Shown here in pieces: positions 54,859 to 62,568 of a stretch of 64,000 nucleotides of DNA. The DNA is from Cyanobacteriota bacterium (GTDB taxonomy: Bacteria; Acidobacteriota; Vicinamibacteria; Vicinamibacterales; UBA2999): positions 124,001 through 188,000 of the forward strand of contig JAIEMQ010000005.1 of the NCBI GenBank assembly GCA_019752015.1, written 5' to 3'. Below the pieces are notes generated by a model. That model was given only the letters and a program-made list of their open reading frames with translations, was not told the DNA's origin and ran no database searches. The translations under genes were made by a program, and so were the position numbers. Numbering within the stretch: position 1 is the first letter of the stretch; each line of letters begins with the position of its first letter.

Positions 54859-55473
54859 ATGGCCTCCAAGTACGGCGCCGCTGATTACGTCTTTCAGTTC
54901 ATCACGGTGACGGTCGGGATGTTCATCGCCCTGCTGATCAACGGCATGGTCGAGTGGAACCGCGATCGTGAGCTCGTCGCCGACGCGCGCATCAACATCC
55001 AGCGCGAGCTGGCCGATAACAAGAAAGATCTGGAAGCGACGTTATCGGGGATTCCCGCCGATCAACAGGGTATGGCCAACGCGATCCGGTTCGCCGACGA
55101 GATGCTCTCGGCGAAGAAGACCAGCATCAATTCGGTGCAACTGCACTACAACATCGCCGACCGCGTGTCTGACAGCAGCTGGCGCACCGCCGAGCGCACC
55201 GGCGCCCTGGCCCTCATGGATTATGAGGAGGTGCAGCGCTATTCGCGCGTCTACGACTTCCAGGATCTGTTCATGCAGCAACAGCGGCAGGCCCTCGCGC
55301 AACTGATCGTGGCCAGCTCGATCTTCAAGTCCAATTCCGATCCGGATCGGTTGAGTCCCGGGGATCTGGCAACGTTCCGGACGCGCGTCATGGATCTGTC
55401 CGCGCTGATCGGTCTCCAGGAAGATCTCGGCAAGAAGTTAATCGAGGATTACACGACGGCACTGACACCATGA
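54859..55473 (+). CDS. Uncharacterised single-pass membrane protein
   Basis: 204 residues from ATG 54859. One helix near the N-terminus ('FQFITVTVGMFIALLINGMV') is followed by a charged helical domain: 'RELVADARINIQRELADNKK', 'RTAERTGALALMDYEEVQRY', 'RVMDLSALIGLQEDLGKKLI'. Similar layouts occur in DUF6090-like proteins. No enzymatic motif. It is coupled (ATGA) to the methyltransferase gene. Confidence 0.7.
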   Translation: MASKYGAADYVFQFITVTVGMFIALLINGMVEWNRDRELVADARINIQRELADNKKDLEATLSGIPADQQGMANAIRFADEMLSAKKTSINSVQLHYNIADRVSDSSWRTAERTGALALMDYEEVQRYSRVYDFQDLFMQQQRQALAQLIVASSIFKSNSDPDRLSPGDLATFRTRVMDLSALIGLQEDLGKKLIEDYTTALTP

Positions 55474-56120
55474 CTCGACTCATCGCATTCGCCGCCGCCA
55501 CGCTGATCGCCGCCACGCCTGCTGCCGCACAGGAACCCGACGCGAAACAAATCGCCCAGGAGCGCCGCGCGGCCGAGAAGGACGTGCCGCAGCTTGCGGA
55601 GGTGCTGCGGCTGAAGCCGGGCATGACGGTCGCGGACATCGGCTCCGGCGGCGGTGCGTTTACAGTCGTGTTCGGGAAATGGATCGGCGGCGGGAAGGTT
55701 TACGCCACCGATCTCACCGAGCGCGCGCTGCGCCTGACGCGCGAATATGCGGCGCGAGAGGGACTCACCAACGTGACCGTTCTCGAAGGCGCGCCAGGGG
55801 CGACCAACCTGCCCGCGGCCTGCTGCGACGCGATGTTCATGCGCGACGTGTATCACCACGTCACCGAAGTCGAAGCGTTCAACAAGAGCCTCTATGCGTC
55901 GCTCAAACCCGGCGGGCGGCTTGCGATTCTCGACTTCCGTCCGGATCCCGGATCGAAATTATTTCCCGGCGTGCCCGCGAACCGCGAAGGGCACGGCATC
56001 AAGCCGAATTTGATCGAGGATGAGTTGAAGGCCGCGGGCTTCACGCACGTCACCACCATCGAGCGCTGGCCCCCCGACGACAAGAACCCGTTGTTCCTCG
56101 TCTTGTTTACGAAGCCCTAG
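55470..56120 (+). CDS. Class I SAM methyltransferase-fold protein with a signal peptide
   Basis: 216 residues. The first 21 ('MTRLIAFAAATLIAATPAAA') look like a Sec signal, unusual for a SAM-dependent enzyme. Motif I 'VADIGSGGGAFTVVFGKWIG', motif II 'VYATDLTERAL' and 'DVYHHVTEVEAFNKSLYASL' with 'LKPGGRLAILDF' are intact. It ends 3 nt before the probable original stop of the convergent symporter gene. The substrate is unknown, and SAM supply outside the cytoplasm is a puzzle. Confidence 0.8.
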   Translation: MTRLIAFAAATLIAATPAAAQEPDAKQIAQERRAAEKDVPQLAEVLRLKPGMTVADIGSGGGAFTVVFGKWIGGGKVYATDLTERALRLTREYAAREGLTNVTVLEGAPGATNLPAACCDAMFMRDVYHHVTEVEAFNKSLYASLKPGGRLAILDFRPDPGSKLFPGVPANREGHGIKPNLIEDELKAAGFTHVTTIERWPPDDKNPLFLVLFTKP

Positions 56121-56132
56121 TCACACACGGCC

Positions 56133-56167
56133 GCCGATCGCGCGCGACAACGTGAACGCTGCGGCCG
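56133..56167. repeat. 35-bp direct repeat, left copy, duplicating the symporter 3' end
   Basis: GCCGATCGCGCGCGACAACG and the next 4 bases are identical at 56133-56156 and 56881-56904; similarity continues to 56167/56915. On the minus strand this encodes 'FTLSRAIGG', the symporter C-terminus, followed here by Arg-Val-stop at 56121. Confidence 0.85.
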
Positions 56168-56173
56168 TTCCGT

Positions 56174-56740
56174 TCACCGGGAGGGCGGCACTTTAGTGCC
56201 GCCGGGAACCGAGGAGGCGTCGCCGCTCGGTTCGATGCGCATTGCAATGTGTTGTGCCTGCGCACGCTCAACCATCGCGACCATCTCGTCGATCGTGTAG
56301 ACGGTGGACCCGGTCAGAGGATGCTTTGCAGGGTGATCGACCATGCCCGCGCGAACTGGATTCATGATCACGTATTCGATGAAATCGACAATCGAACCGT
56401 CCGCGCGTAGGCGTCGATCCCAATAGCCCTCTTGCCATAAGCGTCCGCCCGAGAATGTGCTCCAGTCAAACCCGGTAGCTTGCTTCCAGCCGGCAACAAA
56501 CTTTTCGAGATCGGATGTAATGGAAAGGCCGGTTGCGACAACGTGAACGTGGTCGTCCATGAAGGTGTACGCAGGAATTTCGAATCGATGCTTCTCTGCT
56601 TGTCTCAATAATTGCGCGACGGCTTTTGCCGCGAAGCTGTTGTTTGCAAACGCGTTGGCGCGATTTATCGTCATCGCGGTGACCATGAACGTCTTGCGGC
56701 CGATGTAATTTATGTTCTTGTTGCGTGGTGGGCGTGCCAT
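56174..56740 (-). CDS. REP-associated tyrosine transposase (RAYT, Y1/TnpA-REP family)
   Basis: 188 residues from ATG 56740. 'NINYIGRKTFMVTAMT', 'YTFMDDHVHVVATG' (the HUH-like His pair), 'GRLWQEGYWDRRLRADGSIV' with the RAYT 'W.EGYWDR' block, and 'FIEYVIMNPVRAGMVDHPAK' are all present. The catalytic Tyr is probably in 'EYVIMNP'. The last codons ('GGTKVPPSR' and stop) are encoded by the left REP itself. RAYTs cleave and rejoin single-stranded REP DNA. Confidence 0.92.
   Translation of the reverse strand: MARPPRNKNINYIGRKTFMVTAMTINRANAFANNSFAAKAVAQLLRQAEKHRFEIPAYTFMDDHVHVVATGLSITSDLEKFVAGWKQATGFDWSTFSGGRLWQEGYWDRRLRADGSIVDFIEYVIMNPVRAGMVDHPAKHPLTGSTVYTIDEMVAMVERAQAQHIAMRIEPSGDASSVPGGTKVPPSR
56184..56203. 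repeat. REP hairpin, left boundary of the RAYT element
   Basis: GGCGGCAC (56184-56191), TTTA, GTGCCGCC (56196-56203): perfect 8-bp stem. It overlaps the RAYT stop region. Confidence 0.9.
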
Positions 56741-56794
56741 GGCGACACGCAATGCAATCGGTGATCCGAGGCGTCGGCGGTGGCGATGTCGTTC

Positions 56795-56850
56795 GGCGGC
56801 ACTAAAGTGTTCGGCGCCACTAAAGTGCTCGGCGGCACTAAAGTGCCGCC
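56795..56850. repeat. Three REP units, right boundary of the RAYT element
   Basis: GGCGGCACTAAAGTG at 56795-56809, GGCGCCACTAAAGTGC at 56813-56828 and the full palindrome GGCGGCACTAAAGTGCCGCC at 56831-56850, spaced by about 18 bp. The first two are imperfect units upstream of the RAYT start. Confidence 0.9.
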
Positions 56851-56859
56851 CTCCCGGTG

Positions 56860-58260
56860 TCAGGCGCCTCGATTCGACCCGCCGATCGCGCGCGACAACG
56901 TGAAGGCGGCGGCCGACGCGATCAATCCCCATAGGTTCGGATTCAACCACCCGGTGCGATCCGTGCCGTATCGAACCGCCAGGAACGCGATCATGCCGCC
57001 GGCAATCGCCGCGAGCGCATCGCGCGTGGTCGCGCTGCGGACGAACAGTCCGCCAACCACCGGCACCAACAGCGTCGCGCCGATGATCGAATAGAAGACC
57101 GCCAGCGCGTCGATGATCTCGCCGACGACGAAGATCGCCAACAACATGCCGGCGCTGCCGCCAATGAATGCGGCAATGCGCGCCACCTTCAGGACTTGCG
57201 CGGGTGTGGCGTTCGGATTGATGACGCGCTTGTAGAGATCCTGCGAGAGCGACGTCGACAGCATGAACAGGATCGCTTCGCAGGCGCCGACCTCCGCCGA
57301 GAACACGGCCGCCAGTGCGAGGGCGCCGAGCCACACCGGCAGCGCGTGCAGCAGCAGCGTTGGCAGGACCAGATCGCGCGCTTCGATGCCGGGAATAAGG
57401 ACGCGCGCCGTCAGGCCGAGAAACACCGGCAGGAACGCGAAAAGCATCAGCGCGATCGCGTTGGCGCCGACGCCAAGGCGAACCGTGCGCGGGCTGTTGG
57501 CGCCGTAGATCTTCTGGATCAATCCGGGCGACACCACGAAGTTCGGACCGGTGAGCAGGAGCAGGGTGAATCCCGAATTGGCGCCGGCCGAATAGAGCGG
57601 ATTGAAGAACGTGTCCGGCAAACCCGGAGTTTGCGTAACGCCATCCCATCCGCCGGCCGCGCTCAACAGGATTGGAATCGCGATGGCAAAGCCGCTGAAC
57701 TTGACGATCAGCTGCACCGCGCTCACGCCGACTGAGCTCAGCAGCCCTCCGGCACTGAAGTATCCGGTCATGGCCGCGCCGCCGATCAGCACGCCGGCCC
57801 ATTTCGGCAATCCCGCGACCACTGAGAACACCGCGGCACCGAGCAGCAGCTGGCCCGCGAGGATGAACAGCGCGCCGAACCAGATCAACGACGCGATGAT
57901 CACGCGCACGCTCCGGCCGTAACGATCTTCGAGGAAATCACCGACGGTGAGATAACCGCGTCCGGCGGCCAGCGACCAGATCCGCGGACCGACGATCAGC
58001 GCGAGGAGCAGCGAGCCAAATGCGGCCGATCCGTTCCAGAACCACGCGCTGACGCCCTGCTGATACGCCAGGCCCGTCGCGCCGACCGTCGCGCCGGCCC
58101 CAATGTTCGCCGCCAGCATGGTCGCGGCGATGTACGGCCACGTCAGCCTGCGGCCGGCGACGAAGAAGTCGGCCGGACCGCGGACCTTGCGCGCGATCCA
58201 GAGGCCGAGCGCGGTGAGCGCCACCGAATATCCGATCAGCAGCGCGACGTAGGTGTTCAC
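56860..58260 (-). CDS. Sodium:solute symporter (SSS family)
   Basis: 466 residues, about thirteen helices. 'ADFFVAGRRLTWPYIAATML' and 'AANIGAGATVGATGLAYQQG' form TM1-TM2 of the LeuT-fold SSS family; 'GYLTVGDFLEDRYGRSVRVI' is the loop after TM3; 'VLALAAVFSAEVGACEAILF' and 'MLSTSLSQDLYKR' are the later sodium-site region. The stop codon sits right at the edge of the RAYT element, giving the tail 'RAIGGSNRGA' where the pre-insertion tail was probably 'RAIGGRV'. Substrate unknown. Confidence 0.9.
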   Translation of the reverse strand: MNTYVALLIGYSVALTALGLWIARKVRGPADFFVAGRRLTWPYIAATMLAANIGAGATVGATGLAYQQGVSAWFWNGSAAFGSLLLALIVGPRIWSLAAGRGYLTVGDFLEDRYGRSVRVIIASLIWFGALFILAGQLLLGAAVFSVVAGLPKWAGVLIGGAAMTGYFSAGGLLSSVGVSAVQLIVKFSGFAIAIPILLSAAGGWDGVTQTPGLPDTFFNPLYSAGANSGFTLLLLTGPNFVVSPGLIQKIYGANSPRTVRLGVGANAIALMLFAFLPVFLGLTARVLIPGIEARDLVLPTLLLHALPVWLGALALAAVFSAEVGACEAILFMLSTSLSQDLYKRVINPNATPAQVLKVARIAAFIGGSAGMLLAIFVVGEIIDALAVFYSIIGATLLVPVVGGLFVRSATTRDALAAIAGGMIAFLAVRYGTDRTGWLNPNLWGLIASAAAFTLSRAIGGSNRGA

Positions 58261-58300
58261 TCAGGCCACAGCTTACCGGAAACTCTGTAATATTCGGCGG

Positions 58301-60793
58301 ATGCGGATTCTAAGAGCGGGCGTCCTGGCAGCTGTGATTGCGGCGATCGCCATCGCCCGCCTGAGCGCGGTGACGCGCGTGCCGTCGGCGGACGGACAGT
58401 TCTGGGACATTCAGGACACCAGCCCGTGGTCGCAGGACAGCGGCGGCATCGCCACCGGCGGCCGCGCCAATCCGTTCAACGGTTTTGGATATCTCAAGCT
58501 GCAAGTGCGGCGCGCCGGCAACACGCTGCTCGCGCGCAATCACTATTTGAAGGGCTTCGGGCTGCATCATGACGGCGCCGGCCGCTTCGACTCGATCACA
58601 CCGGTGTTGACCGAAGGCATCCTCGCCTCGCGCGATGTGACGACGTCGAAGGAGACGCAGTATCTCCGCTACTTCGATACGTTCACGAACACGACCGCTG
58701 AGGACCGCGTCGTTCAGATCGCCTGGGGCGGCGCCGCCGGCGCATATGAAGACGGCGGACAGGTTGCGATCGCGGCCACCGGCAGCGGCGATCGACGCGC
58801 CGACGTCTCCGATGTCTTCGTCACCGTGATGCAGAACGCGACGCGCGCCGCCAATCCGGCCGCAGGACCGTCGGGCCACGGCCCGTCGGCGCACGTTCTC
58901 GGGAAGGGCCGGCCCGGCGTGCTCACGTCGATTGGCGACATGTACGGCGATCCGTTTGCCGACGCGTGGCCGGGATTCGATCCGGCGCACATCGGCTACG
59001 TGTTCACGCTGCGCCTCAGGCCCGGCGAAACGCGCGCCTTGATGACGTTCGTCGTCAAGGGATTGAGCGAGGTCTACGACCCGCGCGGTGGTTATCCGCT
59101 CCCGTTCAAGGATGCGCTGGTTACGGGCGAGGCGGTCTACTCCGGAGCCGATGCAAGAATCCCGGCCGCGGGATCAGAAATCGCCCGCGTCTCCGAGATC
59201 GCCGCGCAGCTGGTGAAGGCCCCGGACCTGCGCGGCCTGTCGCCCTTGCAGCTCTCGCAGGTATCCAACTGGTCTCTTCCCGTGGTGTCCGGCTTTAGCC
59301 GGATTGGCAGCGGCGCATACTCCGTTTTCGAGAAGACAGTTACCGAACTTCAAGCCGCGATGACTTCGGGCGGTATCACCTCGCAGGACATCACGCGCGC
59401 CTATCTGGGCCGGCTCTCACTTTACGACCGAAGCGGTCCCACATTCCGATCGGTCCTCGCGATCAATCCTCGCGCGATCGCCGATGCCCGCGCCCGCGAT
59501 GCCGAACGCGCTTCTGGAAAAACGCGCAGCGCGTTTCACGGCGTGCCGATCGTCCTCAAGGACAACATCGACGCCACCGAGCTCCCCACGACCGGCGGAT
59601 CGTTGGCGCTCGTTGATCATCGCCCGCGCATTGACTCACGAGTCGCGGCCGGCATGAAGCAGGGCGGCGCGATCGTTCTCGGCAAGGCCAACCTCGATGA
59701 ATTTCCGTTCGGAGATTTCGGCATCAGCACCGTCGGCGGCACCGTCGGCAACGCCTACGATCCATCGCTCAGCACTTCAGGATCGAGCGGCGGCAGCGCC
59801 ACCGCCGTGGCCGCCAGCCTTGCCGCGCTCGGGTTCGGCACCGACACCTGCAACTCGCTCTCGAATCCGGCGTCATTCGCGTCGCTCGCCACGATCCGCG
59901 TCACGCGCGGTCTGACCAGCCGCGCCGGCGTCATGCCTCTTAATACTTACAACGATGCCGTCGGCCCGATGGGCAAGTCGGTGCGCGATGTCGCGCTGGC
60001 GCTCGATCTCGTCACCGGATCGGACCCGGAAGATCCCGTGACCGCCGATGCCGCGCAGCACATTTCCGGATCGTTTGCGGCAGGTCTTGATGCCGCCACG
60101 CTCAAGGGCAAACGGATCGGTGCGTTCCGCCAGCGGTTCGTCGGCTTCACCGGCGAGCGCGAAGCCGCCGAAAACATGGATCGCGTCATCAGGGAGCTGC
60201 GCTCCGCCGGCGCCATCGTCGTCGATGTCGCGATCCGCGACTACGACGCGAAGTACGCGGCGGCCAGGGGCGCCGCGCCCGGATCGCTGCGCGCTGGATG
60301 GACCGCGTACCTGTCACGTGGATCGAAACTCGGCGACAAGGTGCTGACCATCCAGGATCTGATCGCGACCGGCAAGATGGCGCCCGTCAGCGCGCGCCGT
60401 CTCGGAGGCTCGCTCGCGCCGACGCCGACCGGCGCCGCTCTCGATGAGGCGACAAAACGCTTCATCGCCGGACGCGAAACGTTCCGGCAGTTGTTCGTCG
60501 ACCTGATGGATCAGAACACGCTCGATGCGATGCTCTATCCCGCGAATCACGCGCGGCCGCACACGCACGAGGGCGGTCTCGAGCGCTATGGCTCGGAGCC
60601 CGGGACCTGCGAAGAGAGCGCCGCGACCGGATTACCGCAGGTGACGGTGCCCGCCGGCTTCATTGCCGGCCGTTATCCAGTGGGAATTTCGCTACTGGGC
60701 CGGATGTGGGACGACAAGCGGCTGCTGGAGATGGCCGCCGCGTATGAGCGGGCGACGCATCATCGCCGCCCGCCGACAACGGTCAAACCTTAA
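58301..60793 (+). CDS. Secreted amidase (amidase signature) with a ~320-residue N-terminal extension
   Basis: 830 residues from ATG 58301, signal peptide to about residue 22. The N-terminal half is beta-rich ('FNGFGYLKLQVRRAGNTLLA', 'HIGYVFTLRLRPGETRALMT') with no family I know. The amidase begins near residue 350: 'HGVPIVLKDNIDATELPTTG' has the catalytic Lys, 'STSGSSGGSATAVAASLAAL' the cis-Ser, and 'GFGTDTCNSLSNPASFASLA' the nucleophile Ser, where the usual 'TGGS' reads 'TCNS'. Its stop overlaps the convergent gene by 4 bp. Confidence 0.85.
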   Translation: MRILRAGVLAAVIAAIAIARLSAVTRVPSADGQFWDIQDTSPWSQDSGGIATGGRANPFNGFGYLKLQVRRAGNTLLARNHYLKGFGLHHDGAGRFDSITPVLTEGILASRDVTTSKETQYLRYFDTFTNTTAEDRVVQIAWGGAAGAYEDGGQVAIAATGSGDRRADVSDVFVTVMQNATRAANPAAGPSGHGPSAHVLGKGRPGVLTSIGDMYGDPFADAWPGFDPAHIGYVFTLRLRPGETRALMTFVVKGLSEVYDPRGGYPLPFKDALVTGEAVYSGADARIPAAGSEIARVSEIAAQLVKAPDLRGLSPLQLSQVSNWSLPVVSGFSRIGSGAYSVFEKTVTELQAAMTSGGITSQDITRAYLGRLSLYDRSGPTFRSVLAINPRAIADARARDAERASGKTRSAFHGVPIVLKDNIDATELPTTGGSLALVDHRPRIDSRVAAGMKQGGAIVLGKANLDEFPFGDFGISTVGGTVGNAYDPSLSTSGSSGGSATAVAASLAALGFGTDTCNSLSNPASFASLATIRVTRGLTSRAGVMPLNTYNDAVGPMGKSVRDVALALDLVTGSDPEDPVTADAAQHISGSFAAGLDAATLKGKRIGAFRQRFVGFTGEREAAENMDRVIRELRSAGAIVVDVAIRDYDAKYAAARGAAPGSLRAGWTAYLSRGSKLGDKVLTIQDLIATGKMAPVSARRLGGSLAPTPTGAALDEATKRFIAGRETFRQLFVDLMDQNTLDAMLYPANHARPHTHEGGLERYGSEPGTCEESAATGLPQVTVPAGFIAGRYPVGISLLGRMWDDKRLLEMAAAYERATHHRRPPTTVKP

Positions 60794-61656
60794 TAAAGGA
60801 CTTTCGCTTCGCCCAGCGTCGCGACCAGGTTCTTGAAGTGCGCGACCAGCAGATCGCGGCGCTTCATCATGGCCTCGAGCTCGCTCTTCGTCAGGAAGTC
60901 CTTCGTCGCCGACCGCACCGTCTCCGTTGACAGCTGCTCGAGCCTGGCGAGCAACTGGCGATCGATCTTCTGAAGATCCTTGCTGTGCAGCAGCTCGGGC
61001 TGCAGCCGGAAGGCGCGCGAGAAATCGATCATCATCACCTTCCACTGGTGCGTGACCAGCACGTTGGTCAGGTTGCGATCGGTGTCGCGCAGCAGCGACG
61101 AGAACACGCGCATCCGGTACATCTGGTTGTTCCACTCGGTCGGGTTCGGCGGCTGCAGCGTCTTCTTGATGCGCTCGCTCTCGTCCATCAGCGCCGGCAC
61201 GAACCAGCTGATCGAGCCGATCTGCCCGTTCCACCGCCGCTCGACGTAGACCGGCATCATGTGATCGAGACCGAGCAAGGTGGCGATCTCATAGGCGGCG
61301 ATGTTGTATTTGTAGGAATCGACGAAGTTCAGCTCGGTCGTTTCCTGGCGGCCGCCGCCGCCGAGCCTCATGACGTTCTGATGATCGTCGATGGCCTGGA
61401 ACACGGCGTCGTGCTCGATGTTGCCATCGCTGAGGGTCAGCCGTTTCGGCGCGGTGACGCCCTTCTGCGTGCCGCGCGCCCGGATCACCTTGGCGTCCTT
61501 CAGGAACGCGCGGATCTGATCGACGGACAGTTCCGCCTTGCCCTGAGCGGAGTCGAAGGGCGCCGGCGCCGGAGCGGCTGTTTGGGAGTAAGCGAGCGGC
61601 GGGAGGACGAGCAGCATCAGGAGCGGAACGACGAGCGCGCCGCGGGTCCAGACCAT
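60790..61656 (-). CDS. Secreted protein with atypical-kinase-like motifs (HipA/Fam20-like), uncharacterised
   Basis: 288 residues from ATG 61656, after a GGAGG; longer starts are poor. Signal peptide ending near 'PLAYSQ'. 'AVFQAIDDHQNVMRLGGGGR' could be the nucleotide-lobe loop, and 'LLRDTDRNLTNVLVTHQWKV' with 'MMIDFSRAFRLQPEL' resembles the DRxxxN...DF catalytic region of HipA/Fam20/PI3K-like kinases. The kinase reading is inference from motifs. It is the last gene of a three-gene operon, 13 bp after the PAP2 gene. Confidence 0.55.
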   Translation of the reverse strand: MVWTRGALVVPLLMLLVLPPLAYSQTAAPAPAPFDSAQGKAELSVDQIRAFLKDAKVIRARGTQKGVTAPKRLTLSDGNIEHDAVFQAIDDHQNVMRLGGGGRQETTELNFVDSYKYNIAAYEIATLLGLDHMMPVYVERRWNGQIGSISWFVPALMDESERIKKTLQPPNPTEWNNQMYRMRVFSSLLRDTDRNLTNVLVTHQWKVMMIDFSRAFRLQPELLHSKDLQKIDRQLLARLEQLSTETVRSATKDFLTKSELEAMMKRRDLLVAHFKNLVATLGEAKVLY

Positions 61657-61669
61657 AACGCCTCCGCTG

Positions 61670-62515
61670 TTATTTGTAGATCTTCGTAAAGTGAATCGAC
61701 GCGCCGCCAACCTGGGGCTGCACACCGACACTGAACTGCGACTTCATCATCTCCATCGTCACGGTCCGTGCCGATGCGATACCGAGGCCTGCACCCATGA
61801 CGACGTCCGTCGCATAGTGGCGGTTCCACGCCATGCGCGCCAGCGCGATGTAGCCGCCGACGGCGTAGGCGGGGACGCCGGCCTTCCAGCCGTAATACCG
61901 CTGGAGCACCGTCGCCGTGGCGAACCCGCTGGCCGCGTGTCCGGACGGGAACGACTGGGTGTTGCTGTTATCCGGACGGTTGCGGCGAACCGTGTACTTC
62001 AACGATTGCACCATCACCTGGGACAGTACCTGCGCGCGGACAATGTCGCGGCCGGCGTAGGCCAGCTTCTTGTTGCCGAGGGCCTTGCCCGTCGAATACG
62101 TCGCGAAGCCCGCGCCGATCTGGAACACGAAATTGCCGATGACATTACCCGATTGGAAGACCGTCGTCGGAATGTTGAAGCCGTTGTTCACACCCTGGCG
62201 GTCCCACGGGGCCGTCGCAATCGCGACGAGGGCGACCGCGCTCAGTGTCTTGCCGGTATCGCGGCTGAAGAAATTCTTGAAGTCGCCGGCGCTCAACTTG
62301 AACGGATTGCCGTCCACGATGTGCGTGCCGCGGGGCAGCTGCGGAATGTCGTTGATGTTGGCGGCGGCCGCCGGGGCCTGTTCGGTCAGCGATTCGTCCG
62401 GCGCGGTGGCCGCGACCGTATCGGGGGTTTCAGCAGGAACGGGCTCCTGCGCGAACGCCGGGACGGCGATCGCACAGACAAACAGGGCAGACGCGAAAAA
62501 GCGACCAGGAAACAT
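61670..62515 (-). CDS. PAP2-family phosphatase, secreted
   Basis: 281 residues from ATG 62515, signal peptide ending 'AVPAFAQ'. The three acid-phosphatase motifs are intact: 'KYTVRRNRP' (KX6RP), 'FPSGHAASG' (PSGH) and 'ARMAWNRHYATDV' (SRX5HX3D-like, with Ala-Arg for Ser-Arg). It dephosphorylates lipid or small phosphates in the periplasm or outer membrane. The last helix-poor tail ends 'GGASIHFTKIYK', beta-like. Confidence 0.88.
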   Translation of the reverse strand: MFPGRFFASALFVCAIAVPAFAQEPVPAETPDTVAATAPDESLTEQAPAAAANINDIPQLPRGTHIVDGNPFKLSAGDFKNFFSRDTGKTLSAVALVAIATAPWDRQGVNNGFNIPTTVFQSGNVIGNFVFQIGAGFATYSTGKALGNKKLAYAGRDIVRAQVLSQVMVQSLKYTVRRNRPDNSNTQSFPSGHAASGFATATVLQRYYGWKAGVPAYAVGGYIALARMAWNRHYATDVVMGAGLGIASARTVTMEMMKSQFSVGVQPQVGGASIHFTKIYK

Positions 62516-62568
62516 CAAATCCTTATTTCTTATTAATCCTGTCGGCGAAAGGCGCGGGTTCCAGTATC

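Larger units (their letters stand above)
56175..56859 (-). mobile_element. REP-bounded RAYT element (685 bp)
   Basis: A RAYT gene flanked by perfect 29-bp inverted repeats: 56175-56203 and the complement at 56831-56859. Each contains GGCGGCACTTTAGTGCCGCC or its complement plus CACCGGGAG. Two further REP half-units lie inside the right end (56795-56809 and 56813-56828). The whole is flanked by the direct repeats at 56133 and 56881. Confidence 0.85.
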
